8,788 nt of DNA, taken from DATFDN01 sp963767645 (lineage in GTDB: Bacteria; Pseudomonadota; Alphaproteobacteria; Acetobacterales; Acetobacteraceae). This document shows, in pieces, positions 1 through 5,979 of this stretch; position 1 is the first letter of the stretch; each line of letters starts with the position of its first letter. The translations under genes were made by a program, and so were the position numbers. The stretch lies in contig CAVYEW010000012.1 of the NCBI GenBank assembly GCA_963767645.1, positions 1-8,788 on the forward strand, in the 5' to 3' direction. The notes beneath the pieces are model-generated. The model was not told the origin of the DNA. It saw only the letters and a program-made list of their open reading frames with translations, and searched no databases.

Positions 1-115
1 CCTGCGTCACGTGCTCGGCGTCATCGCCGAGCACCCCGTGAGCCACGTCGCCGAGCTGCTGCCCTGGAACGTCACCGGCATCGCGCCGAGGCTGGACCAG
101 CGCCGCGCCGCTTAA
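1..115 (+). CDS. tnpC: IS66 family transposase TnpC, C-terminal end (5' truncated by window)
   Basis: Reading from position 2 to the TAA at 113-115 gives 37 residues. They include HVLGVIAEHP and ELLPWNVTG, which match the C-terminal IS66_C domain of TnpC (family pattern: L..VL..I..HP....DELLPW). TnpC is the DDE transposase of IS66 elements and works with the small TnpA and TnpB proteins, which are not in the window. Only the tail is visible, so whether the full transposase is intact cannot be judged. The gene converges on the DUF6429 gene, with only 7 bases between the TAA and that gene's restored stop. Confidence 0.88.
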   Translation, partial: LRHVLGVIAEHPVSHVAELLPWNVTGIAPRLDQRRAA

Positions 116-122
116 TCGGGCC

Positions 123-357
123 TCAGGTGCCACGGCGGGCGAACAGCACCTTGAACAGCCGCTCCGCCTCGCGCAACCCCGCCCCGGTCAGCACCACCGA
201 CTTCGCCTTGTTCACTGGATCGTAGATCGAGCCCCTTGCGGTGCAGCCGGTCCAGCGCGTCCCAGTCGTGGCCTTTCCAGGCCCGCGCGCCGTCGTGCAG
301 CGTCAGCCACAGCAGCGCCAGCACCGCTTCGTCGATCCGATCCTCGTCCGCGTCCAT
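123..357 (-). pseudogene. DUF6429 family protein, frameshifted IS66 passenger
   Basis: From the ATG at 357 the protein begins MDADEDRIDEAVLALLWLTL and continues HDGARAWKGHDWDALDRLHRKG, the conserved start of DUF6429 proteins. After RKG the open frame turns into unrelated sequence. A shift of one base restores SIYDPVNKAKSVVLT, then REAERLFKVLFARRGT and a TGA at 123-125, which is the expected family C-terminus. The break falls at the CCCC run at 232-235 (GGGG in the message), where three bases instead of four would make one 77-residue protein. In the unshifted frame an open frame runs from a GTG at 402 to a stop at 112. I chose the ATG because family members begin close to that point. The function of DUF6429 is unknown. 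The gene lies inside the IS66 end, convergent with tnpC. A sequencing error in the homopolymer is possible. Confidence 0.75.
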
Positions 358-421
358 GACCGTGCAGCCAGCCGGGGCCACCTCTGGCACAGCATAGACC
401 ACGTCCGCGCCAGCCCGCCGT

Positions 422-441
422 GGCTTTCGGCGGACGCTTAC
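422..441 (-). repeat. Terminal inverted repeat of the IS66 element
   Basis: On the minus strand the 20 bases read GTAAGCGTCCGCCGAAAGCC. The GTAAGCG opening is typical of IS66-family ends. The partner repeat is outside the window, so the match between the two ends could not be checked. Confidence 0.75.
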
Positions 442-646
442 AAAAATGGCGCACTGACGCCGACAGATTTATGAGGACCAGAGCGCGCGGCTCTCCATCT
501 TGGCCGGGGTGACTGCCCCGAGACCGGATACGTTAACGCAGACTGCTCAAGCCAGGTCGCACGAGCCACTTGCAGACGGAGCGGGCCATACGTTTTGCCA
601 CTCCCCGACAAGGCGAGCCAGTACCGACGCGTTACGATCAATCGCT
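442..646. other. Non-coding gap between IS66 end and RraA-like gene
   Basis: I see no gene here. A minus-strand open frame (650-438, TTG start) resembles nothing I recognise and has no ribosome-binding site. Two small hairpins occur: agagc/gctct at 480-494, and cggggt/gccccg at 505-520 with loop GACT. Neither is followed by a T run on the minus strand, so neither is a convincing intrinsic terminator for the operon. The operon's true 3' end may have been altered by the IS66 insertion. Confidence 0.4.
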
Positions 647-1336
647 TCAATCCAGCCTTTCGACCCTTCCGGAATCCAGAATGGTGAGGATGAAGTCGGG
701 CACTTCGAGGCCGTTGCGAACCTTTGCTTCCAGGTCCTGTTCGGCCGAGCGGATGGCGTCAAGGCTCGCCAAAACCCGTTTGGCCTGCTCCCGCGGCACC
801 ACCACCGCCCCATCCCGGTCGCCGACTACGATGTCCCCCGGATGGATGACGGTGTCGCCGAGCACGACCGGGAGCCCAACGGTTCCGGGGCCATTCCGGG
901 CCGGGGAATTGGCGGTGACGCCGGCGCAGAAGATCGGCAGTCCCACGTCCAGGAGGCCCGGGATATCGCGGACGAGCCCGTCGGTGACGAATCCCGTCAC
1001 GCCCCGGTTGCGGGCCATGCCGAGCAGCAGATCGCCCGTCACCGCCGTTCTGGTGAAAGCGTCGGTCCCCGCGACCATCACGTCGCCGCGCTGCGCCGCG
1101 TCGAGAGCGCCGAAAACCGCGAGATTGTCGGCCGGACCGGCGTGGCACGTGATGGCGACCCCGACCAGGCTCGCATTGTCTGGAAAGAGCGGCCGGATGG
1201 TGTGGTCGAGGCATCCGCGTCCTCCCATGGCATCCACCAGGTAACCCGTCGGCACTCCCTTGAACGCGGCCACAAGCGTCGCCGGGGGCCGCGGGAAGCG
1301 ACGCCGGATGGTGAGCAATGGCGGATCCTTGATCAT
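647..1336 (-). CDS. RraA / 4-hydroxy-4-methyl-2-oxoglutarate aldolase family protein
   Basis: A 229-residue protein starting MIKDPPLLTIRRRFPRP, a beginning common in RraA-like proteins of proteobacterial catabolic operons. The family active site is visible: GDLLLGMARNRG (101-112), then GFVTDGLVRD (115-124) with the Arg123-Asp124 pair that in HMG/CHA aldolases binds substrate and metal, and a C-terminal GDIVVGDRDGAVVVP (167-181). Characterised enzymes of this fold cleave 4-hydroxy-2-oxo acids by metal-dependent retro-aldol reaction and often decarboxylate oxaloacetate. The E. coli RraA branch instead inhibits RNase E; a catabolic operon favours the enzyme role. The ATG has only a weak upstream SD, but it overlaps the TGA of a short upstream ORF as ATGA, suggesting coupled translation. 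The open frame extends upstream to 1891, but that part is a shadow of the flavoenzyme gene. The substrate is unknown. Confidence 0.88.
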   Translation of the reverse strand: MIKDPPLLTIRRRFPRPPATLVAAFKGVPTGYLVDAMGGRGCLDHTIRPLFPDNASLVGVAITCHAGPADNLAVFGALDAAQRGDVMVAGTDAFTRTAVTGDLLLGMARNRGVTGFVTDGLVRDIPGLLDVGLPIFCAGVTANSPARNGPGTVGLPVVLGDTVIHPGDIVVGDRDGAVVVPREQAKRVLASLDAIRSAEQDLEAKVRNGLEVPDFILTILDSGRVERLD

Positions 1337-1413
1337 GGGTTCGGCTCGCGGTTGAAGGCGGCCGATCCCCGACACTGCCCCGCTGACGACGCCAACCCGG
1401 AGCGTTTGTTCAT
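1333..1413 (-). CDS. Candidate 26-codon leader ORF coupled to the RraA-like gene
   Basis: An ATG at 1413 is preceded by GGAAGGAACCG, giving a better ribosome-binding site than the RraA-like gene itself has. The ORF begins MNKRSGLASS and runs 26 codons to a TGA that overlaps the next start codon as ATGA. It matches no family I know. It may simply deliver ribosomes to the downstream start, or it may be chance in GC-rich DNA. Its product, if made, need not have a function. It lies 48 bases after the flavoenzyme stop codon. Confidence 0.35.
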   Translation of the reverse strand: MNKRSGLASSAGQCRGSAAFNREPNP

Positions 1414-1461
1414 CGGTTCCTTCCCCACCCTGCCGTCTCCAAAAACCTGGCCATGCGACCC

Positions 1462-2622
1462 TTAGATCCCTCTGCTGGACAGGCAGTGCGGGCCGAGGTC
1501 GCGCACGGTCGAGGCGCCCATCAGGCCCATCACACGGTCGATTTCGCGACGGTATATGTCGAGCACGTGGCGCACCCCCGCTTCGCCCCCGACCGCTAGT
1601 CCCCAAAGCTGAGGTCGGCCGATCAGGCAGCAGGCCGCACCAAACGCTAGGGCCTTGATCACATCGGCGCCGCGCCGAACGCCGCCATCCATAAGGACCG
1701 GGATCCGCCCCGAGACGGCCTCGACGACAGCGGGAAGCGCATCGAACGACGCTGCCGCGCCGTCCAACTGCCGCCCGCCGTGGTTCGAAACGATGATGCC
1801 GTCGATCCCACGATCGGCCGCCTCGCTCGCCTCGGCGGGATGCAGCACGCCCTTGAGGAGGAGAGGCCCTTTCCAAAGGCCGCGCAGCCATTCGACATCG
1901 GCCCAGGACAGGGCTGGATCCAGCAGGCTTGCCATGCGGCTGGCGAGTGCGCCGATATCAGCCGGTTCCCCCGGGCGGACGTAATTGCCGAAGGTCAGGC
2001 GCGGCAAGGTCGTCCGCATGCGCAACAGCCAGGGCATCCTCGTGGCGGCCGCGACCGTGCCGGCGACACCGAAGCGCGGCGGAATCGCAAAACCGTTGCG
2101 GATGTCGCGTTCGCGGTTGCCGAGCAGCTGGTTGTCAATCGTCAAGACGAGGACGGAATAGCCCGCCGCGCGGGCCCTCTCGACCATTTCCTGGGTAAAT
2201 CCCCGATCCTTGTAGACGAAAACCTGCATCCAGCGGGGTTCGGCACCGGTCTGGGCAATGTTCTCGAGGGTGCAGACCGAGCCGTGGCTGGCGCAATAGG
2301 GCACGCCGGCGGCGGACGCTGCGCGGGCGGCGGCGCGTTCGCCCTCCGGCCAGAACAGGCCAGCCAGCCCCGTCGGCGCGATCCCGAGCGGCATCGAGAG
2401 CCTGGCCCCGAAAAGCTCGATCGACAGATCACGGCTAGCGGCGCCGTTTAGCGGGCGAGGCAGCAAGCCGACGTCGCAGAACGCGTCCGTATTGCGCCGC
2501 AACGTCCGCTCGTCCTCCGCGCCGCCATCGGCGTAGTCGAACACAGGCAGGGGCAGAACGGCGCGGGCAGCGGCCCGCATCTCGGCAACGCTGAACAGCC
2601 TCTTCGTTAGAGTCGGGCTCAC
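1462..2622 (-). CDS. FMN-dependent 2-hydroxy-acid dehydrogenase/oxidase (LldD / glycolate oxidase family)
   Basis: A 386-residue protein of the usual family length. It should oxidise an L-2-hydroxy acid to the 2-oxo acid using FMN in a TIM barrel. All six glycolate-oxidase active-site residues can be placed: Tyr30 (VFDYADGG), Tyr137 (QVFVYKDR), Asp163 (LTIDNQLLGNRERD), Lys257 (LLLKGVLHP), and His281 and Arg284 in SNHGGRQLD, where His281 is the catalytic base. FMN phosphate-binding segments follow as MDGGVRRGADV (311-321) and LIGRPQLWG (333-341). The start is a GTG at 2622 whose bases overlap the TGA of the upstream truncated gene (GTGA), so translation is probably coupled. Relatives include lactate, mandelate and glycolate dehydrogenases. 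The IDNQLLGNRERDIRNGF form resembles generic proteobacterial alpha-hydroxy-acid oxidising proteins rather than classical LldD, so I give no symbol. In this operon an aldonic acid is a plausible substrate (inference). Confidence 0.93.
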   Translation of the reverse strand: MSPTLTKRLFSVAEMRAAARAVLPLPVFDYADGGAEDERTLRRNTDAFCDVGLLPRPLNGAASRDLSIELFGARLSMPLGIAPTGLAGLFWPEGERAAARAASAAGVPYCASHGSVCTLENIAQTGAEPRWMQVFVYKDRGFTQEMVERARAAGYSVLVLTIDNQLLGNRERDIRNGFAIPPRFGVAGTVAAATRMPWLLRMRTTLPRLTFGNYVRPGEPADIGALASRMASLLDPALSWADVEWLRGLWKGPLLLKGVLHPAEASEAADRGIDGIIVSNHGGRQLDGAAASFDALPAVVEAVSGRIPVLMDGGVRRGADVIKALAFGAACCLIGRPQLWGLAVGGEAGVRHVLDIYRREIDRVMGLMGASTVRDLGPHCLSSRGI

Positions 2623-2834
2623 GCGCGTTCACCGGCCACGATGCTCCCCTCTTGGGTGGACCCCCTGGCCGCATAGGCGAAACGGCGTGGCTGACCGTCC
2701 TGGCCGACGAGGGTCAACTGGCTGCGGTAGCTCTCGACCAAAACAATGCTGCCGTCCAGCCGCGTCATCGGGCCTTCCGGCCAGCCGAGCCCGGAGGCGA
2801 TCAGCTCCGGTTCCTGTCCCGATGGACAATTCAT
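2619..2834 (-). pseudogene. Truncated SMP-30/gluconolactonase-like gene (N-terminal remnant)
   Basis: From the ATG at 2834 the 71-residue frame reads MNCPSGQEPELIASGLGWPE and continues GP, a DGSIVLVE strand, and a QLTLVGQDGQ strand. This is the first blade of an SMP-30/gluconolactonase propeller, including the conserved PEGP glutamate that binds metal. The similarity stops near residue 58 (FAYAARG). The remaining residues STQEGSIVAGERA do not look like the family and the frame ends. A full member needs about 290 residues, so some 230 are missing and it cannot fold as a lactonase. It begins 20 bases after the intact lactonase ends, and its TGA overlaps the GTG of the flavoenzyme gene. An internal deletion of a second paralogue is the simplest explanation; a small coupling ORF kept for translation is the alternative. 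Confidence 0.6.
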
Positions 2835-2854
2835 CGCGCGACACCCATGATGGT

Positions 2855-3733
2855 TCAGCCGGCAAAGCAGGATTCGGGCAACCCGCGCACGCCGGGCCTG
2901 ATTGCGAAGATACCGCCCGACAGCGGATAGGTGGACAGATCCTCGGCACTCGCCCCATAGGCTGCCGAGGTCACGTAAAGGGTCGCGAGGTCCGGACCGC
3001 CGAACATGCAGCTCGTCGGTTTGGCGCACGGAATTGCGATCTCGCGGTCAATGCAGCCGTCCGGCGCCAGGCGAACCACGCGCCAACCGTCCCAGAGCGC
3101 CGTCCAGACGCCGCCATCCTGATCGACCGTGAGGCCGTCCGGAAACCCCGCGCCGCTGGCGAACCGGGCGAAGACGCGGCGGGAGGAGATCGTCCCTGCG
3201 TCCGCATCGAAGTCGTAGGCAAAGATCGTGCTGATGCGGCTGTCGGTAAAATACATCGTCTGGTCGTCGGGGCTCCAGCCGAGCCCGTTGGAGCACACGA
3301 TGCCCTCGGCCTGGCGCGACCAGCGCAGGTCCGGATCGAGCCGGTAAAGGGAACCGACGGGATCGGTCTCGGGGATTTCGGCTCTCAGCGTCCCGGCCCA
3401 GAAGCGGCCGCGCCGGTCCGCCTTGCCGTCGTTGAAGCGGTTTGCGGGCAGCTCCGCCTCGGGATCGCCGATCGGTGTCACATCGCCGCTCGCGAAATCG
3501 AAGAGATGAAACCCGTTGCTGAGCGCCAGCACAGCGCCCCCGGCCTCGCGCAGCGCGAACGAGCCGATCGACCGGGGTAGCATCCAGCTTCGGTTCTGGC
3601 CGGCCGCCGGATCGAACCTGTTCAGCGTCGGGGCGAACACGTCCACCCAATAGAGCACCTGCTCGGCGGTGCTCCAGACCGGCCCCTCCGCCAGGCTGGC
3701 TCCAGCGTCCAGTACGCACGTCACCTCGTCCAT
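2855..3733 (-). CDS. SMP-30/gluconolactonase/LRE family lactonase
   Basis: A 292-residue six-bladed beta-propeller enzyme, full length for the family, with no signal peptide and so cytoplasmic. Family members hydrolyse sugar lactones (gluconolactone, arabinolactone, xylonolactone and others) to aldonic acids using one divalent metal. The metal ligands of human SMP-30 have clear counterparts: Glu16 (AEGPVW), Asn149 (CSNGLGWSPD) and Asp199 (FPDGLTVDQDG). The substrate-contact pair is Arg99 and Asn101 in NRFNDGK. The open frame extends to a TTG at 3751, but the ATG at 3733 has a perfect GGAGGA seven bases upstream and is chosen. The gene follows the binding-protein gene after a hairpin-containing 53-base gap and precedes a truncated paralogue. 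Exact lactone specificity cannot be read from the sequence. Confidence 0.93.
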   Translation of the reverse strand: MDEVTCVLDAGASLAEGPVWSTAEQVLYWVDVFAPTLNRFDPAAGQNRSWMLPRSIGSFALREAGGAVLALSNGFHLFDFASGDVTPIGDPEAELPANRFNDGKADRRGRFWAGTLRAEIPETDPVGSLYRLDPDLRWSRQAEGIVCSNGLGWSPDDQTMYFTDSRISTIFAYDFDADAGTISSRRVFARFASGAGFPDGLTVDQDGGVWTALWDGWRVVRLAPDGCIDREIAIPCAKPTSCMFGGPDLATLYVTSAAYGASAEDLSTYPLSGGIFAIRPGVRGLPESCFAG

Positions 3734-3740
3734 CCGTCGA

Positions 3741-3746
3741 TCCTCC
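3741..3746 (-). promoter_or_regulatory. Ribosome-binding site deciding the lactonase start
   Basis: GGAGGA lies 7 bases before the ATG at 3733. It rules out the in-frame TTG at 3751, which lies upstream of the site. Confidence 0.8.
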
Positions 3747-3758
3747 GCCAAGAAGCGG

Positions 3759-3780
3759 CGCCCGCACCGAAGCGCGGGCG
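3759..3780 (-). promoter_or_regulatory. Intercistronic hairpin after the binding-protein gene
   Basis: Perfect 7-bp stem CGCCCGC/GCGGGCG with an 8-base loop, starting 6 bases after the binding-protein stop codon and ending 12 bases before the lactonase ribosome-binding site. There is no U run after it, so it is not a standard intrinsic terminator. In many ABC operons a hairpin at this place protects the abundant binding-protein message from 3' decay and lowers expression of the downstream genes. That role is inferred here. Confidence 0.5.
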
Positions 3781-3786
3781 TCGAAC

Positions 3787-4905
3787 CTACTTCTTCACCT
3801 CGGGTTGGGCCATGATTTCCGGGCCGGAAATGTTCACGCCGCAGGGCGGAAACTGGTTCGGCGTGAAGAAATTGTCGGACAGATGCGGGTAATAATTCTC
3901 ACCTGCCTTGAGGTTGTCGTTCGTTGCGGTCGGGTTGGGGAGTTCGACGGTGTCGGGCAGCGACTTGCCTTGGAGCAGCGCGATCGCGGCCAGCATGGAG
4001 ATGGCGGATTGCCCCGGCGAATTGCCGATCGAGATGCCGGCGAGGCCGTCCTTGCCGTGCTCGGCGATCAACTTGCGGAACCCGTTTTCGGCTTCACCCG
4101 CGACGGGGATGAAGGGATGCTTCGCATCCATGAGGGCCCGGACCGCTCCCGTCGAGCCGCCGGACACGATCATGCCGTCGATGTGGCCGTTGGCGGCCAA
4201 GGCGTCCGCGGTCACACGCTGGGCAGTGCCGTCATCCCATTTCCCGAACACCGTGATGACTTTGATCTTCGGATAGGCCTTGAGCACTTCCATCTGGCCG
4301 GCATGACGATCGGTATCGGCCGGATTTCCCGCGATGCCAGCGACTTCCAAAATAGTGCCTTCCTTCTTGGGCATATGGGCGACCACGAACTTGGCCCATT
4401 CGCGGCCGAAATCGACCTGGTTCTGGGTGATCTGGACGATGTCGTGGGTCTGGATCGAGCCGTTGAAGCCGATCAGGACGACGCCGGCGCGCTTGGCGTC
4501 CCGGATGACACGATCGAATCCGGTGCCGCTTTCGGGCGAGATCAGGATAGCGTCGTAACCCTGGTTGATGAAGTCTTCGATGGCGGCGAGCTGGGCCGGG
4601 AGGTCCTCGCCGACCGACACGACCTTGAGTTCCTTCACCTGCGCCTTGATATCGGGCTGGGCCGCGAAGGCCTGCGCGGTCTTGATCATCTGCTGGCGCC
4701 AGGTGTTGGCCACGAAGCCGTTGACCAGCGCGATGCGGTACGGTCCCGGATGGGGTTTCGGGGCCTTGATCACCGTGTTGTCGCCCGCTGCCGGCCTGAA
4801 GCATTCGGGCATGTAGGTGTCGGCCGCGCGAGCCGGTGTGGCAAGCGTGAGCGCGGTTGCGGCCAGCAGGGCCGCGATGGCGGCGGTTATTCGAAGAAAT
4901 CTCAT
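3787..4905 (-). CDS. Periplasmic sugar-binding protein of ABC importer (RbsB-like, type 1 periplasmic-binding fold)
   Basis: A 372-residue protein with a clear Sec signal: MRFLR, a hydrophobic stretch to about residue 23, then PARA|AD with cleavage predicted after Ala27. The mature part has the family 4 periplasmic-binding fold: YRIALVNGFVANTWRQQM at its start, GYDAILISPESGTGFDRVI, VLIGFNGSI, HIDGMIVSGGSTGAVRAL and FIPVAGEAENGF. It should bind a sugar or related small molecule and hand it to the two permeases encoded upstream. The open frame reaches 4938, but the ATG at 4905 carries AGGAGG five bases upstream and begins exactly at the signal peptide. It is longer than RbsB (about 300 residues), with extra residues at both ends and just two cysteines, Cys35 and Cys355. 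The ligand is not identifiable. Confidence 0.94.
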   Translation of the reverse strand: MRFLRITAAIAALLAATALTLATPARAADTYMPECFRPAAGDNTVIKAPKPHPGPYRIALVNGFVANTWRQQMIKTAQAFAAQPDIKAQVKELKVVSVGEDLPAQLAAIEDFINQGYDAILISPESGTGFDRVIRDAKRAGVVLIGFNGSIQTHDIVQITQNQVDFGREWAKFVVAHMPKKEGTILEVAGIAGNPADTDRHAGQMEVLKAYPKIKVITVFGKWDDGTAQRVTADALAANGHIDGMIVSGGSTGAVRALMDAKHPFIPVAGEAENGFRKLIAEHGKDGLAGISIGNSPGQSAISMLAAIALLQGKSLPDTVELPNPTATNDNLKAGENYYPHLSDNFFTPNQFPPCGVNISGPEIMAQPEVKK

Positions 4906-4910
4906 TGCTT

Positions 4911-4916
4911 CCTCCT
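4911..4916 (-). promoter_or_regulatory. Strong ribosome-binding site of the binding-protein gene
   Basis: AGGAGG 5 bases before the ATG at 4905. It decides the start over the longer open frame to 4938 and suits the high expression expected of a binding protein. The 93-base gap upstream (4906-4998) shows no promoter that I can call. Confidence 0.75.
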
Positions 4917-4998
4917 CGAAACGTCTTGGTGGTGACACTGCGCCGTTCTACGCGACGGTAAAGGTCCTTATCTGGCTCGGTGAATGGTCCTCCCTGGT

Positions 4999-5979
4999 TC
5001 AGGCGCGACGCTGTTTGTCGCGGCCATAGGTCAGCAGCATGCCGATGATCGCTGCGCTGTAGATGATCAGGCGGCCGCCCTCAGGGAGCTGCGTCACGGT
5101 CAGCATCCCGCCGAGAAGAGTGACCAGCAGCACGCCCGCTACCGTACCCAGGACGCTGCCGCGCCCGCCCAGCACGTTTGCGCCGCCGAGCACGACCGCC
5201 GCGATGGAGGGCAGCAGGAACTCGTCCCCCATGGCCTGCGCGGCCTTGCCCGCGTAGCCGGCAAGCAGAATGCCGGCCAGACCCGCGCAGAACCCCGAGA
5301 CCAGGAAGGTGCCGAGGACCACTCGGCGGGTGTTGATGCCGGAGAGGTAGGCGGCTGCTTCGGCATTCCCCACGGCGTAAACGGCCCGGCCGAACGTCGT
5401 GCGCCGCAGCACGAAGGACAGCGCCGCCGCCGCGACCAGCCAAACCACGACCGGGTTGGGCAACCCCAGCGTGCGGCCGACGCCCAGCCAGGACATGAAC
5501 CCGGTGGCGTTGTCGCCCGGCGCGAAGCCGCCGCCCGTGAAGAGCGTCATGAGGCCGAGCAGGACGGAATTCATGCCGAGCGTAAAGACCATCGAGGGCA
5601 CCCGGAGATAGGCGATGCCCAGGCCATTAACGAGGCCGATCAGGAGCCCGACGCAGATCCCCGCCGGCAAGGCCAGCCAGGCAGCGCCTGGCACGCTTCC
5701 AAGCGCGGTCGCCAGAATGGCGGACGTCGTCAAGATCCAGGGTGTCGATAGGTCGATGCGGCCGACCAGGATCACGGCCAGCTGTCCAAGCGCGATCACG
5801 CCCAGATAGGAGGCCCTCTGGAGCTGCTGGCCAAGGAAGATGGGCGTTAGAAACGCGGCTGACGAGAGGCTGCCGGCGGCCAGCAACAAGAGGATGCAGC
5901 CGAAGGCGATGACGACGGCCCGATCTGGGGACCGGAAAGCCCTTGCCCGATGGCGTCGCTGCGATGCGACCCAGCTCAT
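4999..5979 (-). CDS. Sugar ABC transporter permease 2 (RbsC-like, BPD_transp_2 family)
   Basis: A 326-residue inner-membrane protein. After a basic N-terminus (MSWVASQRRHRARAFRSPDR) come many hydrophobic segments, beginning AVVIAFGCILLLLAAGSL, fitting the roughly 8-10 spans of RbsC-type permeases. Family landmarks include QLAVILVGRIDLST, FGRAVYAVGNAEAAAYLSGI and SIAAVVLGGANVLGGRGS. It should form a channel with permease 1. The usual GGIDLSVG motif reads VGRIDLSTPW here, a departure not seen in permease 1. The open frame extends upstream to 6099, but the ATG at 5979 overlaps the stop of permease 1 as ATGA, which fixes the start. The charged C-terminus ends YGRDKQRRA. Confidence 0.93.
   Translation of the reverse strand: MSWVASQRRHRARAFRSPDRAVVIAFGCILLLLAAGSLSSAAFLTPIFLGQQLQRASYLGVIALGQLAVILVGRIDLSTPWILTTSAILATALGSVPGAAWLALPAGICVGLLIGLVNGLGIAYLRVPSMVFTLGMNSVLLGLMTLFTGGGFAPGDNATGFMSWLGVGRTLGLPNPVVVWLVAAAALSFVLRRTTFGRAVYAVGNAEAAAYLSGINTRRVVLGTFLVSGFCAGLAGILLAGYAGKAAQAMGDEFLLPSIAAVVLGGANVLGGRGSVLGTVAGVLLVTLLGGMLTVTQLPEGGRLIIYSAAIIGMLLTYGRDKQRRA

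Larger units (their letters stand above)
1..441 (+). mobile_element. IS66-family insertion sequence, right end (left part outside window)
   Basis: The stretch contains the end of an IS66 TnpC transposase, a small convergent DUF6429 gene, and then a terminal inverted repeat at 422-441. Read inward from the end, that repeat is GTAAGCGTCCGCCGAAAGCC. IS66 elements characteristically begin with GTAAGCG-type ends, so position 441 is taken as the element boundary. IS66 insertion normally duplicates 8 bp of target, so 442-449 (aaaaatgg) would be one copy; the other copy and the left end lie outside the window. The element sits just beyond the 3' end of the catabolic operon and does not interrupt any gene recognised here. 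Confidence 0.85.

Noticed and set aside
480..520. Possible terminators for the operon
   Set aside because: Stems of 5 and 6 bp without a following U run on the minus strand; too weak to call.
438..650. Small minus-strand frame after the RraA-like gene
   Set aside because: TTG start inside the preceding stop region, no ribosome-binding site, no family resemblance, and it runs into the IS66 end.
500..1465. Long plus-strand open frame of 321 codons
   Set aside because: It is antisense to the RraA-like gene, shows no family features, and such shadows are common at high GC.
1337..1891. Upstream extension of the RraA-like frame to 414 residues, as a possible fusion protein
   Set aside because: The extra 185 codons overlap the flavoenzyme C-terminal coding region out of frame and have shadow composition; the family start MIKDPPLLTIRR is at 1336.
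3805..4935. Long plus-strand open frame of 376 codons
   Set aside because: It mirrors the binding-protein gene codon for codon, is rich in Asp/Gly/Arg as expected of an antisense shadow, and has no recognisable domain.
4984..5751. Plus-strand open frame of 255 codons
   Set aside because: Antisense to permease 2; highly charged composition (His, Gln, Arg, Asp) is what the complement of membrane-segment codons gives.
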